A stretch of DNA of 56,603 nt from Bacillus sp. BP-3 (lineage in GTDB: Bacteria > Bacillota > Bacilli > Bacillales > Bacillaceae_G), in the NCBI RefSeq assembly GCF_028401955.1, contig NZ_JAQOTJ010000022.1, positions 1 through 56,603 of the forward strand, read 5' to 3'. A program made the translations under genes and the position numbers. Below the pieces are notes generated by a model. That model was not told where the DNA came from, did not search any database, and worked only from the letters and a program-made list of their open reading frames with translations. Every line of letters starts with the position of its first letter. Positions within the stretch are counted from its first letter, which is position 1. Positions 17,350 to 27,048 of this stretch are shown piece after piece.

Positions 17350-18165
17350 ATGATTAAAATGTTTATAAGCGATATTGATGGCACAATGATGCAACACGGA
17401 GGTGTAATTGATACTCAAGATGTAAATGCACTCCGTAGCCTTGCTGACCAAAATATAGTTCTTTGTTTCGCCTCTGGAAGACTTGATAATGAGATTGCCG
17501 ATTTAATGAATAAAGTTGATATCAACTTTCATCGGATTAGTGTGAATGGAGTATTTGTATATACACACGAAAATAAACAACTATTATCTGCAACATTTGA
17601 TTCTACTATTTTACCCGAATTATTGTCTATAACAAATAAAGACCCTTTCTTTCGTTATGTAAGTGATGAATATAATTATTACATCGAGGAAAAAACACCA
17701 TTTATTTATGAACTCGAAAAGCAGGTCAAAATGACTTCCGTTGAAGAACCAAACTTGCTCGAAAAAATTGATACAGTAATTTTCCCAAATAAAATTTCAG
17801 TCGGTGGTACAAAAGAAGATTTAATTATTCTTCAAAAACAAATTGAGGAAAACTTTAAAGAAAAAGTAAGTACTTTTATTTCTGCCGAGCAATGTTTAGA
17901 TGTAATGCCCCCTAACATTAGCAAAGGTTCTGCTATTTCTGTTTTATTAAACGAATTTAATATCGGACCTAATGAAATAGCTTGCATTGGTGATTCATAT
18001 AATGATATTCCTATGTTTGCTTTAACACCTCATAGCTTTGCAATGGCTGGTGCAGACGATGAAGTTAAGCAGCATGCATCACATATTGCTCCTTCTGTCA
18101 AAGATGCAATTGAATATGTCCTTCGTTATAATGAAGAACATAAAAATACGACTCCCTCCTTATAA
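17350..18165 (+). CDS. Cof-type HAD-superfamily phosphatase
   Basis: 271 residues. Motif I is DIDGTMM (nucleophile Asp8), motif II ASGRLDNE, and motif IV GDSYNDIPMF near residue 217, with a large C2-type cap domain between. Such enzymes dephosphorylate sugar phosphates, FMN or PLP; the substrate cannot be told from sequence. GAAAGGAGC precedes the ATG. Divergent from glcT and convergent with nagR; related in type to the HAD protein at 27045-27830. Confidence 0.9.
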   Translation: MIKMFISDIDGTMMQHGGVIDTQDVNALRSLADQNIVLCFASGRLDNEIADLMNKVDINFHRISVNGVFVYTHENKQLLSATFDSTILPELLSITNKDPFFRYVSDEYNYYIEEKTPFIYELEKQVKMTSVEEPNLLEKIDTVIFPNKISVGGTKEDLIILQKQIEENFKEKVSTFISAEQCLDVMPPNISKGSAISVLLNEFNIGPNEIACIGDSYNDIPMFALTPHSFAMAGADDEVKQHASHIAPSVKDAIEYVLRYNEEHKNTTPSL

Positions 18166-18183
18166 GGTTGAGTCGTATTTTTA
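18146..18183. terminator. Bidirectional terminator between the HAD gene and nagR
   Basis: AAATACGACTC / GAGTCGTATTT with a 15-base loop, T-rich on both outward sides. It overlaps the last codons of the HAD gene. Confidence 0.88.
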
Positions 18184-18194
18184 TTTCATCACGT

Positions 18195-18926
18195 TTACTT
18201 ATTGCGTGAAATATTCGTAATAAATTTATAACGATCCCCTCTGTAAATACATTTCACATATTCCAGCGGCAACTCATCTTCTGCATATGACCATTGTCTC
18301 ATTACAAGCACTGGTGCTTTCTTCGGAATATGAAGATGTTCTGCCTCTTCGTCTGTTGCAATAGACGCTTCAATAGATTGCGTAGCACGAACTAGTTTAA
18401 AGCCTAGTCTTTTTTCTAAGTGCTCATACAATGATTGCTGCAATATTTCTTCATTAATATCTTTCACAAGAGATGGTGACAAATACGTTGTCTCAAACGC
18501 AATTGGTTCTTCATCAGCTAAGCGGATACGCCTTACTTCGTAAACCGATTCTCCCTCTTGAATTCTAAGCCTATCTGCTATTTTAGCAGTAGCTGGAACA
18601 AGGCGAAAGCTTAATAACGCACTACTTGGTTTCATTCCACGAGAGAGCATATCCTCTGTAAAGCCTGTCATGCCTTGCAACTTTTGTTCAACCTTCGGAA
18701 GTTGTACAAAAGTGCCAATTCCACGCTTTCGATATAAATAACCTTGTTCGACTAAGTTATTTATCGCCTGTCTGATTGTCATTCGACTTACTTCAAACTT
18801 ATCACATAATTCATTTTCAGATGGAATTTTATATCCCGGCTTCCATTCACCGGATTCAATTAGTTGCTTCACCCACTCCTGAATCTGATAATAGATCGGA
18901 AATGGTGAATACTTGTCGATGTTCAT
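18195..18926 (-). CDS. nagR: GntR/HutC-family repressor NagR (YvoA)
   Basis: 243 residues. The N-terminal winged helix (about 5-75) carries [15 protein letters not shown] and [19 protein letters not shown]; the C-terminal UTRA effector domain (about 85-240) binds GlcN-6-P/GlcNAc-6-P in homologues. It represses GlcNAc catabolism. ATG 18926 (GAGGCGA upstream) gives exactly the length of B. subtilis NagR. The 5' end overlaps nagB by 71 bases, so nagA-nagB-nagR is one operon that includes its own repressor. Confidence 0.95.
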   Translation of the reverse strand: MNIDKYSPFPIYYQIQEWVKQLIESGEWKPGYKIPSENELCDKFEVSRMTIRQAINNLVEQGYLYRKRGIGTFVQLPKVEQKLQGMTGFTEDMLSRGMKPSSALLSFRLVPATAKIADRLRIQEGESVYEVRRIRLADEEPIAFETTYLSPSLVKDINEEILQQSLYEHLEKRLGFKLVRATQSIEASIATDEEAEHLHIPKKAPVLVMRQWSYAEDELPLEYVKCIYRGDRYKFITNISRNK

Positions 18927-19644
18927 CAGCAATCGCCTCACTGCATAAAGATAGAGCTTCTTGATCTACGATTACGGTTACATTCGGATGACGTTGTAAA
19001 ACTGTAGCCGGACACACTTCACTTACTTCCCCTTGTAGCATTTCCTTAACTGCTTCTGCTTTTTTCATTCCAGAAGCGACAAGTAAAATTTGCTTCGCTT
19101 TCATAATGCTACCAATTCCCATTGTAATAGCATGTGTTGGCACACCTTCTTCTTTTTCAAAGAAACGACGGTTTGCTTGACGGGTAGATTCTGTTAATTT
19201 CACAATGTTAGTTACAGAATCAAATGATGTTCCAGGCTCATTAAATCCGATGTGACCGTTTTCACCGATTCCAAGAATTTGTAAATCAACTGGATTGGCA
19301 TCAATAATACTTTCATAACGCTTACATTCCTCTTGTAGATCGTCTGCCATTCCATTTGGTACATAAGTTTCTTTAAACGGAAGATGATTAAACAACTGTT
19401 CTTGCATAAAATAATGATAGCTGTTTTTGTCTTCATATGATAAATTTACGTACTCATCTAAGTTTACAGTGGTTACACGGCTTGTATCAAGTTTATTTTT
19501 TCTCATTAATGCATAAACTCCTAATGGAGAGCTTCCTGTAGCCATTCCTAACACTGGATTCTCTTTTAATTTTACAATTTTTTCAATTGCTTTATAACCT
19601 GCTTCTGCTAATTCTTCTAGAGTTTTCACAACAACGATATTCAT
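18856..19644 (-). CDS. nagB: Glucosamine-6-phosphate deaminase
   Basis: 262 residues; converts glucosamine-6-P to fructose-6-P and ammonia. The phosphate-loop [11 protein letters not shown] (about 35-45), the catalytic NLDEYVNL segment and [16 protein letters not shown] with its catalytic aspartate/histidine neighbourhood are all present. The C-terminal [10 protein letters not shown] matches B. cereus-group NagB. The ATG adjoins the nagA stop directly. The last 71 bases overlap the start of nagR in another frame. Confidence 0.97.
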   Translation of the reverse strand: MNIVVVKTLEELAEAGYKAIEKIVKLKENPVLGMATGSSPLGVYALMRKNKLDTSRVTTVNLDEYVNLSYEDKNSYHYFMQEQLFNHLPFKETYVPNGMADDLQEECKRYESIIDANPVDLQILGIGENGHIGFNEPGTSFDSVTNIVKLTESTRQANRRFFEKEEGVPTHAITMGIGSIMKAKQILLVASGMKKAEAVKEMLQGEVSEVCPATVLQRHPNVTVIVDQEALSLCSEAIADEHRQVFTISDLLSDSGVGEATN

Positions 19645-20787
19645 TTATTTCCCCTCTTTCATATGAATTCCTAATCGAACTGTATCTTGTACATATAATT
19701 CTTCAGACATAATAACAAAATCCGCATCTTTTCCTGTTTCTAATGCTCCCTTATTTACTAAACCAAATTCCTCCGCTTGGTTAACCGATGTCATAAGAAC
19801 AGCTTCTTCAACAGAGCATCCAGTAAACGCTATTACGTTGCGCAATGCTGCATCCATTTTCAAAATACTACCTGCTAATGTGCCATCTTTTAATCGTGCA
19901 CTACCATCTTTTACGATAACCGGTTGCCCGCCAAGTTCATATAATCCATCTTCTAAACCTTTTGCACGCATCGCATCTGTAATGACACTCATTTTTTTCG
20001 GTCCTTTTAATTTATAGGCTAATTTCACCATATCCGGATGAATGTGAATGCCATCTGTAATCACTTCGACCATTACATCTGGATTTAACAACACATAACC
20101 AACTACACCTGGTTCACGGTGATGCAAACCGCGCATTTGATTGTAAAGATGTGTTGCATGTGTAATGTTTCTACCAGTTAATTGTTCATTCGTTGCATCT
20201 GTATGTCCCATCGTACCGATAACACCAGCTTCTGCAAGGTATTGTTCAAACGCACGCGCACCTTCTTCTTCAGGAGCATATGTTACGAGTTTAATTAAAT
20301 TCCCACTTGCTTTTTGCCATTGTTTAAATTGCTCAATATTTGCAGGGACAATGTATTCTAACGGTTGTGCACCTGCACGCTTTTTTGAAACATAAGGGCC
20401 TTCTAAATGAATATATTCGAAATGTGCACCTTTTTCCTTTGCTTCTTTTGCAGCATTCAACGCCGATTCAATCGCTTCAGGAGACTGTGTCATTGTTGTT
20501 GGAAAGAAAGTTGTAACCCCTTCTTGTAACATCTGTTTACCGAGAGCTACTAATCCGTCGCTATTTGCATCCATTACATCAATATCATATCCACCGTGAA
20601 TATGAACATCAATCATGCCTGGAATCACAATATTCCCTTTTATATCATGAATCGTTTCATTTTCTTGTGATACATATTGAGCCATCAACCCCAGTTCTTG
20701 AATTTGATCGGTGTAACGAATAAAACCTCTTTCTAACACTTCACGGCCTGTATAAATTTTGGCATTGATGACGACTTGCGTTTTCAT
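19645..20787 (-). CDS. nagA: N-acetylglucosamine-6-phosphate deacetylase
   Basis: 380-residue amidohydrolase, first step of GlcNAc-6-P breakdown. Metal and substrate motifs are IPGMIDVHIHGGYD (HxH), HLEGPYVS, TMGHTDA, THLYNQM and the catalytic aspartate in VITDAMRA. ATG 20787 is preferred to the in-frame ATG 20793 because AAAGGA is 9 bases from the former and 3 from the latter. First gene of nagA-nagB-nagR; an operator-like site lies about 80 bases upstream. Confidence 0.96.
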   Translation of the reverse strand: MKTQVVINAKIYTGREVLERGFIRYTDQIQELGLMAQYVSQENETIHDIKGNIVIPGMIDVHIHGGYDIDVMDANSDGLVALGKQMLQEGVTTFFPTTMTQSPEAIESALNAAKEAKEKGAHFEYIHLEGPYVSKKRAGAQPLEYIVPANIEQFKQWQKASGNLIKLVTYAPEEEGARAFEQYLAEAGVIGTMGHTDATNEQLTGRNITHATHLYNQMRGLHHREPGVVGYVLLNPDVMVEVITDGIHIHPDMVKLAYKLKGPKKMSVITDAMRAKGLEDGLYELGGQPVIVKDGSARLKDGTLAGSILKMDAALRNVIAFTGCSVEEAVLMTSVNQAEEFGLVNKGALETGKDADFVIMSEELYVQDTVRLGIHMKEGK

Positions 20788-20866
20788 TTTCATCGATCCT
20801 TTCTCATGTAATCCCTACTTGTATTATTACCCATTTCTCTATTTCCATCATAATATATACACGAGT

Positions 20867-20882
20867 AGTTGTCTATACATTA
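20867..20882 (-). promoter_or_regulatory. NagR (dre-type) operator upstream of nagA
   Basis: On the minus strand the site reads TAATGTATAGACAACT, very close to the recalled NagR/YvoA operator ATTGGTATAGACAACT. Its position ahead of nagA and the presence of nagR in the operon support autorepression relieved by amino-sugar phosphates. Confidence 0.7.
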
Positions 20883-20965
20883 AAGACGAATTTGTAGCAT
20901 AAGAAAAAGATAATTTATTTTTCTTATATAATTATAACTTATTTAAAAGGATAGATTCACACTTG

Positions 20966-21238
20966 ATGAAAAAGTCGTTCATTACTTTATTTATTATTTT
21001 TGTAACTAAATTTAAATTACAGAAGTGTTTTAACAGCATATACCGTCTGTTAAAAGTGCTTTATAAAAAACTTGTAACAGACGGCACCTCATACAACGAA
21101 ATAAAGAAAGCAACTACACTCGGAAAAATACATAGTATAGTACATAACTTAGGCACTTTATTACATGGATATCAAGAAAAATTGCAGAACGTCACTGCAT
21201 TATACTTATATTATTTTAACAGAGGTAAAGGTAACTGA
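20966..21238 (+). CDS. Possible small basic protein, unknown
   Basis: An open frame of 90 residues from ATG 20966, very basic (YRLLKVLYKKLVTDG ...), with a hydrophobic N-terminus (FITLFIIFV). AAAAGG lies 15 bases upstream, which is far for a ribosome binding site. Its end overlaps the convergent metallo-beta-lactamase-fold gene by 28 bases, and no terminator separates them. I recognise no family. It may be real, or chance coding in an AT-rich gap. Confidence 0.35.
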   Translation: MKKSFITLFIIFVTKFKLQKCFNSIYRLLKVLYKKLVTDGTSYNEIKKATTLGKIHSIVHNLGTLLHGYQEKLQNVTALYLYYFNRGKGN

Positions 21239-22113
21239 TGCTGAATGGAAATACTCTCACCATCTGTTTCAATTTCAACATCACTTTTTATAGTAGTATG
21301 TACAGTGACGCCATGCCGATTTAAACGTTTCATCACACTTCGATGCGGGTGACCGTACGAATTTTTTTTGTCGTATGAAATAATAGCAAATTGCGGTGCA
21401 ACAGCCGTTATAAACTGTTCACTCGTTGATGTATATGAACCGTGATGGCCAACTTTTAATACATCTGCATGAACATCATATTCTCTTACAATTTCTTCCT
21501 CAGTATGTGTATCAGCGTCCCCCATAAATAAAAAATCAGCCTTACCATAACGAATTTTCAATACGATAGATGACTCATTATTTTCTCGTTTTGCTTTACC
21601 ATCATTTAATACTTGAATAGCAATATGGGGATCCAGGGGAATATACTGTCCTTCTTTTACACGTAAAAATGGAACTCCTCTTTTTTTAATACTTCTGATA
21701 TACGTATGATATGTAAATGAACTATATAATTTCCCGCTATCTAACACAAGAGCAACTGGCATTTGTTCAATAATTGGAATTAACCCTCCGATATGATCCA
21801 TGTCAGGATGTGTACCGATAACAACATCTAGACGTTTGATTCCTTTTCTCATTAATTTATCAATAATAGGCTCCCCCGCTTCATACGGTCCACCATCAAT
21901 TAAAATTGTTTTCCCGTTCGGTAAAGAAATAATTGTTGCATCTCCTTGTCCGACTCTTAAAAAACTTACTGTCATCTTACCTAAATGTGTACGCTGACTT
22001 GAAAAGGAGGAAGCCGTATGTATAGAAGTATACTGACGTGTAGGGGATGCACAATTTAAAGTTATACATAATACTACCGCAAATAGAAATAGAGCGATAC
22101 GCATATCTTTCAT
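21211..22113 (-). CDS. Secreted metallo-beta-lactamase-fold hydrolase (ComEC C-terminal-like)
   Basis: 300 residues. Residues 5-22 are a signal segment ending near NCASPT, which could be a lipobox, so a secreted or lipid-anchored protein is likely. The hydrolase domain has the metal-binding GTHPDMDHIGGL (HxDxDH), FMGDADTHTEE and KVGHHGSYTSTSE. The fold matches the ComEC/Rec2 C-terminal domain found as a stand-alone extracellular enzyme, possibly a nuclease or phosphodiesterase. GGAGACGG precedes the ATG. It follows scpB after a terminator, so it is separately transcribed. Confidence 0.85.
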   Translation of the reverse strand: MKDMRIALFLFAVVLCITLNCASPTRQYTSIHTASSFSSQRTHLGKMTVSFLRVGQGDATIISLPNGKTILIDGGPYEAGEPIIDKLMRKGIKRLDVVIGTHPDMDHIGGLIPIIEQMPVALVLDSGKLYSSFTYHTYIRSIKKRGVPFLRVKEGQYIPLDPHIAIQVLNDGKAKRENNESSIVLKIRYGKADFLFMGDADTHTEEEIVREYDVHADVLKVGHHGSYTSTSEQFITAVAPQFAIISYDKKNSYGHPHRSVMKRLNRHGVTVHTTIKSDVEIETDGESISIQHQLPLPLLK

Positions 22114-22162
22114 ACACCGTCTCCTTTTTCTATTTAGTATGACGCAGCTTAGATTTCATATA

Positions 22163-22191
22163 CAAAAAAAAGCTCGGCAAAATGCCAAGCT
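22163..22191 (-). terminator. Terminator of scpAB
   Basis: AGCTTGGCA / TGCCGAGCT (one mismatch) with a four-base loop and a T-run of eight on the minus strand, immediately after the scpB stop. Confidence 0.93.
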
Positions 22192-22192
22192 T

Positions 22193-22765
22193 TCACTTCG
22201 AAATTTCTTGTAGAGAACCAAAGAATAAATCCGCTTCATTCATTCCCTCTCCGTCTTCTGATAAAGGTGGGAGTTCATCTACTGTTTGTAATGCAAATGT
22301 ATCTAAGAACTCTTTTGTTGTGCCGTATAAAATAGGACGTCCCGGTCCTTCTGCACGCCCTACTTCTTTAATTAATAAATGAGATACAAGCGTTTGGAGT
22401 GCTCGATCTGTTTTCACACCGCGTATCTCTTCAATTTCTGTTCTTGTAATTGGCTGACGATAGGCGATAATCGCTAATGTTTCTAACGCTGCTTGCGATA
22501 AAGATGCAGCTGTTGGTGCATCCATCAATTTTTGATAATACGGGGCATGCTCTTTTTTCGTCGTAAAGCGATACACTTTTGCAAATTGAACAATTTGCAA
22601 ACCTCGGTGCATTTGTTCATATTCTTCTTGCAGTTCTTCTACAAGCTTTATTACCGCTTTCACTTCTACCTCTAATACTTTTGCAATTTGTTCCGGGTAG
22701 ATTCCTTCATCTCCTGCTACAAATAGCAGCCCCTCTATAACTGCCTTTTGTTCTTGTCTATCCAA
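22193..22765 (-). CDS. scpB: Segregation and condensation protein B
   Basis: 190 residues, winged-helix kleisin-associated subunit of the SMC-ScpA-ScpB condensin complex at the chromosome. Signature segments are [32 protein letters not shown] and [13 protein letters not shown]. The TTG at 22765 (LDRQEQK...) is chosen because AAAGGAGC lies about 8 bases upstream and it gives the length of the B. cereus-group protein. The in-frame ATG at 22810 lacks a ribosome binding site. Downstream of scpA in one transcript. Confidence 0.95.
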   Translation of the reverse strand: MDRQEQKAVIEGLLFVAGDEGIYPEQIAKVLEVEVKAVIKLVEELQEEYEQMHRGLQIVQFAKVYRFTTKKEHAPYYQKLMDAPTAASLSQAALETLAIIAYRQPITRTEIEEIRGVKTDRALQTLVSHLLIKEVGRAEGPGRPILYGTTKEFLDTFALQTVDELPPLSEDGEGMNEADLFFGSLQEISK

Positions 22766-22853
22766 CGCTAAAAGCTCCTTTCTCACATTCTTTGTCTCCA
22801 TATACATCATAAAGACCGAACATCAATATATTGCGTTCGGTCAAAGATTACAG

Positions 22854-23585
22854 CTATTGTTTCTTTAAAAAGATTTCATCAAAATTACGCTCTTGCTCAA
22901 TAACAATTTTCTGATGTTTCATGAGTTCCAAAATTGCTAAAAATGTAACAACGACCATATCTCGATTATCATCTACAAATAAATCATAGAAACTTTGGCG
23001 ACCGCCTGCAAGGTCCAATTGTTTTAAAACATCGTCCATTCTTTGTTCAATGGGAATTTCCTGCCTAGTAACTGTAGCTGTTACTGGCCGCTGTATTTTC
23101 TTTCGGCGCACGAGCTTTTGAAACGCTGCTAACATATCATATAATGTAACGTCAATCGGCAGCCTTTCCGCCTCTTCTTTTTGAAACATCATATAATCAA
23201 GAGGAGGCCGGGTATATAACTGCGCTCGTTCTTGTTCTTTCTCCTTTAATTGAGTAGCAACTTGCTTATATTTCTTATACTCAATTAAGCGTTCCATTAA
23301 CTCTTGCCGAGGATCTTCCATAAACTCTTCGCTGCTATCCTCTACATCCTCTTCATACTTTGGAAGCAACATTTTACTTTTAATTTGTAATAGCGTCGCT
23401 GCCATAACTAAATATTCACTTGCAACATCAAGCTGTAATTCTTTCATCGTATGGATATATGATAAATATTGTTCTGTAATTTCCGCTACAGGAATGTTAT
23501 AAATATCAATTTCATAACGATTAATTAAATGTAATAGTAAATCTAAAGGGCCTTCAAATGCCTCAACTTTAAAATTATATTGCAC
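22854..23585 (-). CDS. scpA: Segregation and condensation protein A (kleisin)
   Basis: 243-residue kleisin that bridges the SMC dimer and binds ScpB. The N-terminal domain has [23 protein letters not shown], given here as family hallmark in parts, and the C-terminal winged helix has [15 protein letters not shown]. The acidic middle ([14 protein letters not shown]) is the usual flexible linker. The start [12 protein letters not shown] is typical of the family. Heads the scpA-scpB unit. Confidence 0.96.
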   Translation of the reverse strand: MQYNFKVEAFEGPLDLLLHLINRYEIDIYNIPVAEITEQYLSYIHTMKELQLDVASEYLVMAATLLQIKSKMLLPKYEEDVEDSSEEFMEDPRQELMERLIEYKKYKQVATQLKEKEQERAQLYTRPPLDYMMFQKEEAERLPIDVTLYDMLAAFQKLVRRKKIQRPVTATVTRQEIPIEQRMDDVLKQLDLAGGRQSFYDLFVDDNRDMVVVTFLAILELMKHQKIVIEQERNFDEIFLKKQ

Positions 23586-23754
23586 AAATCATCCCACCAC
23601 ATTTTTTCTGTAACACCATAAGTATAGTGTATACTTATGGACTATCCAACCTTTTTCAAAAAATTAATTAAAAATAGACGTATACCTAGGCCACAATGCC
23701 CATCCCATTCATATGATGACAGTGTAATGAGTACATTGTAGGAGGTCACAAACT

Positions 23755-23850
23755 ATGGGTCATGTTACTGGAGGTTTCCACGGCGGATTCGCTTTACTGG
23801 TTGTGTTGTTTATTTTATTAATTATTGTCGGTGCAGCTTGTTTTTGCTAA
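23755..23850 (+). CDS. YjcZ-type tiny sporulation membrane protein, 31 residues
   Basis: Short gene, encoding a glycine-rich start (MGHVTGGFHGGF) and a single helix ALLVVLFILLIIVGAACFC. This is the recalled Bacillus 'tiny TM' (YjcZ family) pattern, many members of which are linked to sporulation. TAGGAGG lies 9 bases before the ATG, and a strong terminator follows 7 bases after the stop, so it is a free-standing gene. Confidence 0.88.
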   Translation: MGHVTGGFHGGFALLVVLFILLIIVGAACFC

Positions 23851-23857
23851 CTGACAT

Positions 23858-23893
23858 AAAGCGACTAGAGCACTCTCTAGTCGCTTTATATTT
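23858..23893 (+). terminator. Terminator of the YjcZ-type gene
   Basis: AAAGCGACTAGAG-cact-CTCTAGTCGCTTT, a 13-bp stem followed by ATATTTTA. Confidence 0.93.
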
Positions 23894-23933
23894 TATCCCG
23901 CTATTAGTGTGGGGCGATGGAAGTTTCACTTTA
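23894..23933 (+). repeat. Dispersed repeat family B, copy B2
   Basis: TTATCCCGCTATTAGTG, a shortened middle (TGGGGCGATGG), then AAGTTTCACTTTAT. Lies between the YjcZ-type terminator and the DUF309 gene; its ATGGAAGTTTCAC word opens a spurious longer frame for that gene. Confidence 0.8.
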
Positions 23934-23976
23934 TGCTACACTAGATAAAACGCTGCTTAGAATAGGAGTGAAAAGC

Positions 23977-24495
23977 ATGTATCACAAAGCATACATACAG
24001 TTTTTAATTCATTTTCATAGTGATTATGATTACTTTGAATGTCACGAAGTCTTAGAAGAACATTGGAAAACAAAACCACGTGGAGAGCGAGAACAACATT
24101 GGGTGGGACTTATCCAAATTGCCGTTGCTTTATATCACCATAGGCGCTGTAATTGGAACGGTGCACAAAAAATGATGAAAAGTGCGCTATTCATTTTACA
24201 AAACGAAAAGCTGCATGTAGAGGCATTAGGTTTAAACTATTCAAAACTGCTATTGCTTCTTAAAGAGCGATTGCACATCATACAAAATCATGAGTCTTAT
24301 ACAACATTATTCCTTCCTTTTGCTGATTCGAATTTAGAAAACATATGTATACAATTATGCAAAACGAAAGGACTGCCTTGGAAAGACACTTCTTTCACGC
24401 CAAGTGAGGACATTATTCATAAACACTCCCGCCGCAATCGTGAAGATGTGATTAGCGAGCGAAATATGCAATTAAAAAAGAAAAAGCAGAGATAA
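23977..24495 (+). CDS. ypuF: DUF309 family protein (YpuF-like)
   Basis: 172 residues. The DUF309 signature YFECHEVLEEHWKTKPRGE, quoted in part, is near residues 18-35, and GLIQIAVALYHHRRCNWNGA near 48-65; it predicts a small all-helical domain of unknown function. The C-terminus is basic (KKKKQR). ATG 23977 follows TAGGAGTG at good distance. A longer in-frame start at 23917 arises from repeat B2 and is rejected. It lies between scpA and ribT, as in B. subtilis, but here divergent from scpA. Confidence 0.9.
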   Translation: MYHKAYIQFLIHFHSDYDYFECHEVLEEHWKTKPRGEREQHWVGLIQIAVALYHHRRCNWNGAQKMMKSALFILQNEKLHVEALGLNYSKLLLLLKERLHIIQNHESYTTLFLPFADSNLENICIQLCKTKGLPWKDTSFTPSEDIIHKHSRRNREDVISERNMQLKKKKQR

Positions 24496-24512
24496 TGTTA
24501 TCTCTGCTTTTA

Positions 24513-24514
<2 letters not shown>
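24484..24514. terminator. Bidirectional terminator between DUF309 and ribT
   Basis: AAAGCAGAGATA-atgt-TATCTCTGCTTT, a 12-bp palindrome overlapping the ends of both convergent genes. Confidence 0.9.
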
Positions 24515-25289
<775 letters not shown>

Positions 25290-25316
25290 AAGAGAGAGCC
25301 TTTTGCCCCCTCTTAA
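25290..25316 (-). terminator. Terminator of ppiB
   Basis: On the minus strand AGAGGGGGC pairs with GCTCTCTCT using G-U pairs, loop AAAAG, then a T-run (TTTTTT). Lies 5 bases after the ppiB stop. Confidence 0.85.
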
Positions 25317-25320
25317 CATT

Positions 25321-25758
25321 TTACTCTTCCCAAACTTTAACTTCTTTCATAACATCGCCTTGACGCATATTTAACACTGTTTCAATACCACTTGTTACTT
25401 GACCAAATACAGTATGAACGCCGTCTAAATGTGGTTGTGGTTCATGTACAACAAAGAACTGGCTTCCTCCAGTATTTCTTCCAGCATGCGCCATAGAAAG
25501 TGCCCCTACTTTATGTTTGTGAGGATTTCCATCTGTTTCACAAGGAATAGAGTAGCCAGGACCGCCTGCTCCTGTTCCTGTTGGATCGCCACCTTGACTT
25601 ACAAAACCAGGAATTACTCTGTGGAAAGTAACTCCATTATAAAAGCCTTCATTAGCTAACTTTCTAAAATTTTCTACTGTTTTTGGTGCTTCTTCTGCGA
25701 AAAATTCTAATTCGATTTTTTCACCGTTCTCCATTAATATGTATCCTAAAGTTTTCAT
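25321..25758 (-). CDS. ppiB: Peptidyl-prolyl cis-trans isomerase (cyclophilin)
   Basis: 145-residue cytoplasmic cyclophilin. Catalytic-pocket motifs [19 protein letters not shown] (with the essential Arg and Phe), [15 protein letters not shown] and [10 protein letters not shown] are intact. Speeds proline isomerisation during folding. A stand-alone gene with its own terminator; AAAGGAGC lies upstream of the ATG. Confidence 0.96.
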   Translation of the reverse strand: MKTLGYILMENGEKIELEFFAEEAPKTVENFRKLANEGFYNGVTFHRVIPGFVSQGGDPTGTGAGGPGYSIPCETDGNPHKHKVGALSMAHAGRNTGGSQFFVVHEPQPHLDGVHTVFGQVTSGIETVLNMRQGDVMKEVKVWEE

Positions 25759-26097
25759 GTATAATAAGCTCCTTTCAACAATCTCAGCCTTATATTACCA
25801 CAATCACTGAAATAAACAAAAATATTATTGTGAAAACCGTGTTAAATTTAATATGCTTCTCTTTCTTTCAAATGAATAATATGCTAAACATATACTTCTC
25901 TATTTCAACGCCAATACCTTCTAATTAATTAAAACCTTAGCCAGCAACGCTCTATTGCACACGAATAGTAGGAGAAAATCCGACAATCCTACTGTTTCTT
26001 TTAAGAATCATTCTTAAGGCGGATGACAAATACAAAAAATATACTATAATTACTTTGTTACCCGAAAATTTCAGAAAGAGAAAGGGAGCGATTTTTC
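25759..26097. other. Intergenic region between ppiB and ypuA
   Basis: Divergent promoter region of about 340 bases. It holds a hairpin AGTAGGA / TCCTACT (about 25966-25992) followed by GTTTCTTTT, resembling a rightward terminator without an obvious gene before it; a small palindrome around 26003-26016; and the ypuA promoter. No convincing gene. Confidence 0.55.
26023..26050 (+). promoter_or_regulatory. Sigma-A-type promoter of ypuA
   Basis: ATGACA (26023-26028), 16 bases, TATAAT (26045-26050), about 47 bases before the GTG start. Confidence 0.65.
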
Positions 26098-26964
26098 GTG
26101 AAAACGAAATTGTTAGCACTGCTATTAGCTGTTATGGTCTTTTTAGTTCCAACAGCTTCATATGCAGACGTGATTGAGGGAGAGTCTATTGTTACATTAG
26201 GAGAAAATTTAACAGAACAGCAAAAACAACAGCTTCTCCAAGAAATGAAAGCGCCAAAAGATGCGCAAATTATTAAGGTATCAAATGCGGAGGAACATAA
26301 ATATTTAGATGGAGTTGTACCAAACGCTCAAATTGGTACGAAAGCAATTTCTTCTTCTATGATTACGTATACAAAAAAAGGATCTGGTCTTGTTGTACAA
26401 GCGCATAATATTAATTGGGTAACAGATGCAATGTATACAAACGCATTAATTACAGCGGGTGTAAAAGATGCGAATATTTACATTACAGCACCATTTAAAG
26501 TATCAGGAACTGCCGCTTTGACAGGCTTAATGAAAGCTTACGAGACAACATCGAAAAAAGAAATTCCAGAAGAAGTGAAAAAAGTCGCTAATGAAGAAAT
26601 GGTTCAAACTGCAAAACTCGGTGACCAAATCGGAAATGACAAAGCTGTACAACTTGTTGCAAAAGTTAAAGAAGAAATCGCAAAAGAACAACCAAAAACA
26701 ACAGAAGATTTACGCTCACTCATTAAAAAGATTGCAGATCAGCTTGGCATTACATTAACTGATGAACAACTTGATAATTTAGTAGCGCTCTTTGACAAAA
26801 TGAAAAACTTAAATATTGATTGGAATCAAGTTAGTAACCAATTAAATAAAGCAAAAGAACACGTTTCAGCGTTTCTTGGTTCTGAAGAAGGTCAAGGCTT
26901 TTTAGACAAGTTAAAAGGTGTATTCTCTAGCTTTATAGACTTTATAAAATCATTATTCAAGTAA
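26098..26964 (+). CDS. ypuA: DUF1002 secreted protein (YpuA-like)
   Basis: 288 residues. Residues 1-23 are a typical signal peptide (LLALLLAVMVFLVPTASYA). The DUF1002 domain begins with VIEGESIVTLGENLTEQQ and includes ITAPFKVSGTAALTGLMKAYE, given partly. The C-terminal 100 residues are helical. Exported protein of unknown function. GTG start with AAAGGGAGCG upstream. Single gene with promoter and terminator. Confidence 0.88.
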   Translation: MKTKLLALLLAVMVFLVPTASYADVIEGESIVTLGENLTEQQKQQLLQEMKAPKDAQIIKVSNAEEHKYLDGVVPNAQIGTKAISSSMITYTKKGSGLVVQAHNINWVTDAMYTNALITAGVKDANIYITAPFKVSGTAALTGLMKAYETTSKKEIPEEVKKVANEEMVQTAKLGDQIGNDKAVQLVAKVKEEIAKEQPKTTEDLRSLIKKIADQLGITLTDEQLDNLVALFDKMKNLNIDWNQVSNQLNKAKEHVSAFLGSEEGQGFLDKLKGVFSSFIDFIKSLFK

Positions 26965-26965
26965 G

Positions 26966-26996
26966 AAAAAAGCTCGTTAATAACGAGCTTTTTTCT
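26966..26996 (+). terminator. Terminator of ypuA
   Basis: AAAAAGCTCGTTA / TAACGAGCTTTTTT perfect stem-loop right after the stop codon. Confidence 0.93.
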
Positions 26997-27048
26997 TATC
27001 CCGCTATTCGTGGGCAGTAAGCCCCCACTGATAAAAGTTTCACTTTAT
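26997..27048 (+). repeat. Dispersed repeat family B, copy B3
   Basis: TATCCCGCTATTCGTGGGC, AGTAAGCCCCCACTGAT, AAAAGTTTCACTTTAT. The closest match to B1. Its right end contains the stop codon of the HAD gene on the minus strand. Confidence 0.87.

Noticed and set aside
23917-23976. Longer N-terminus for the DUF309 protein
   Set aside because: The extra codons come from repeat B2; the true RBS (TAGGAGTG) precedes ATG 23977.
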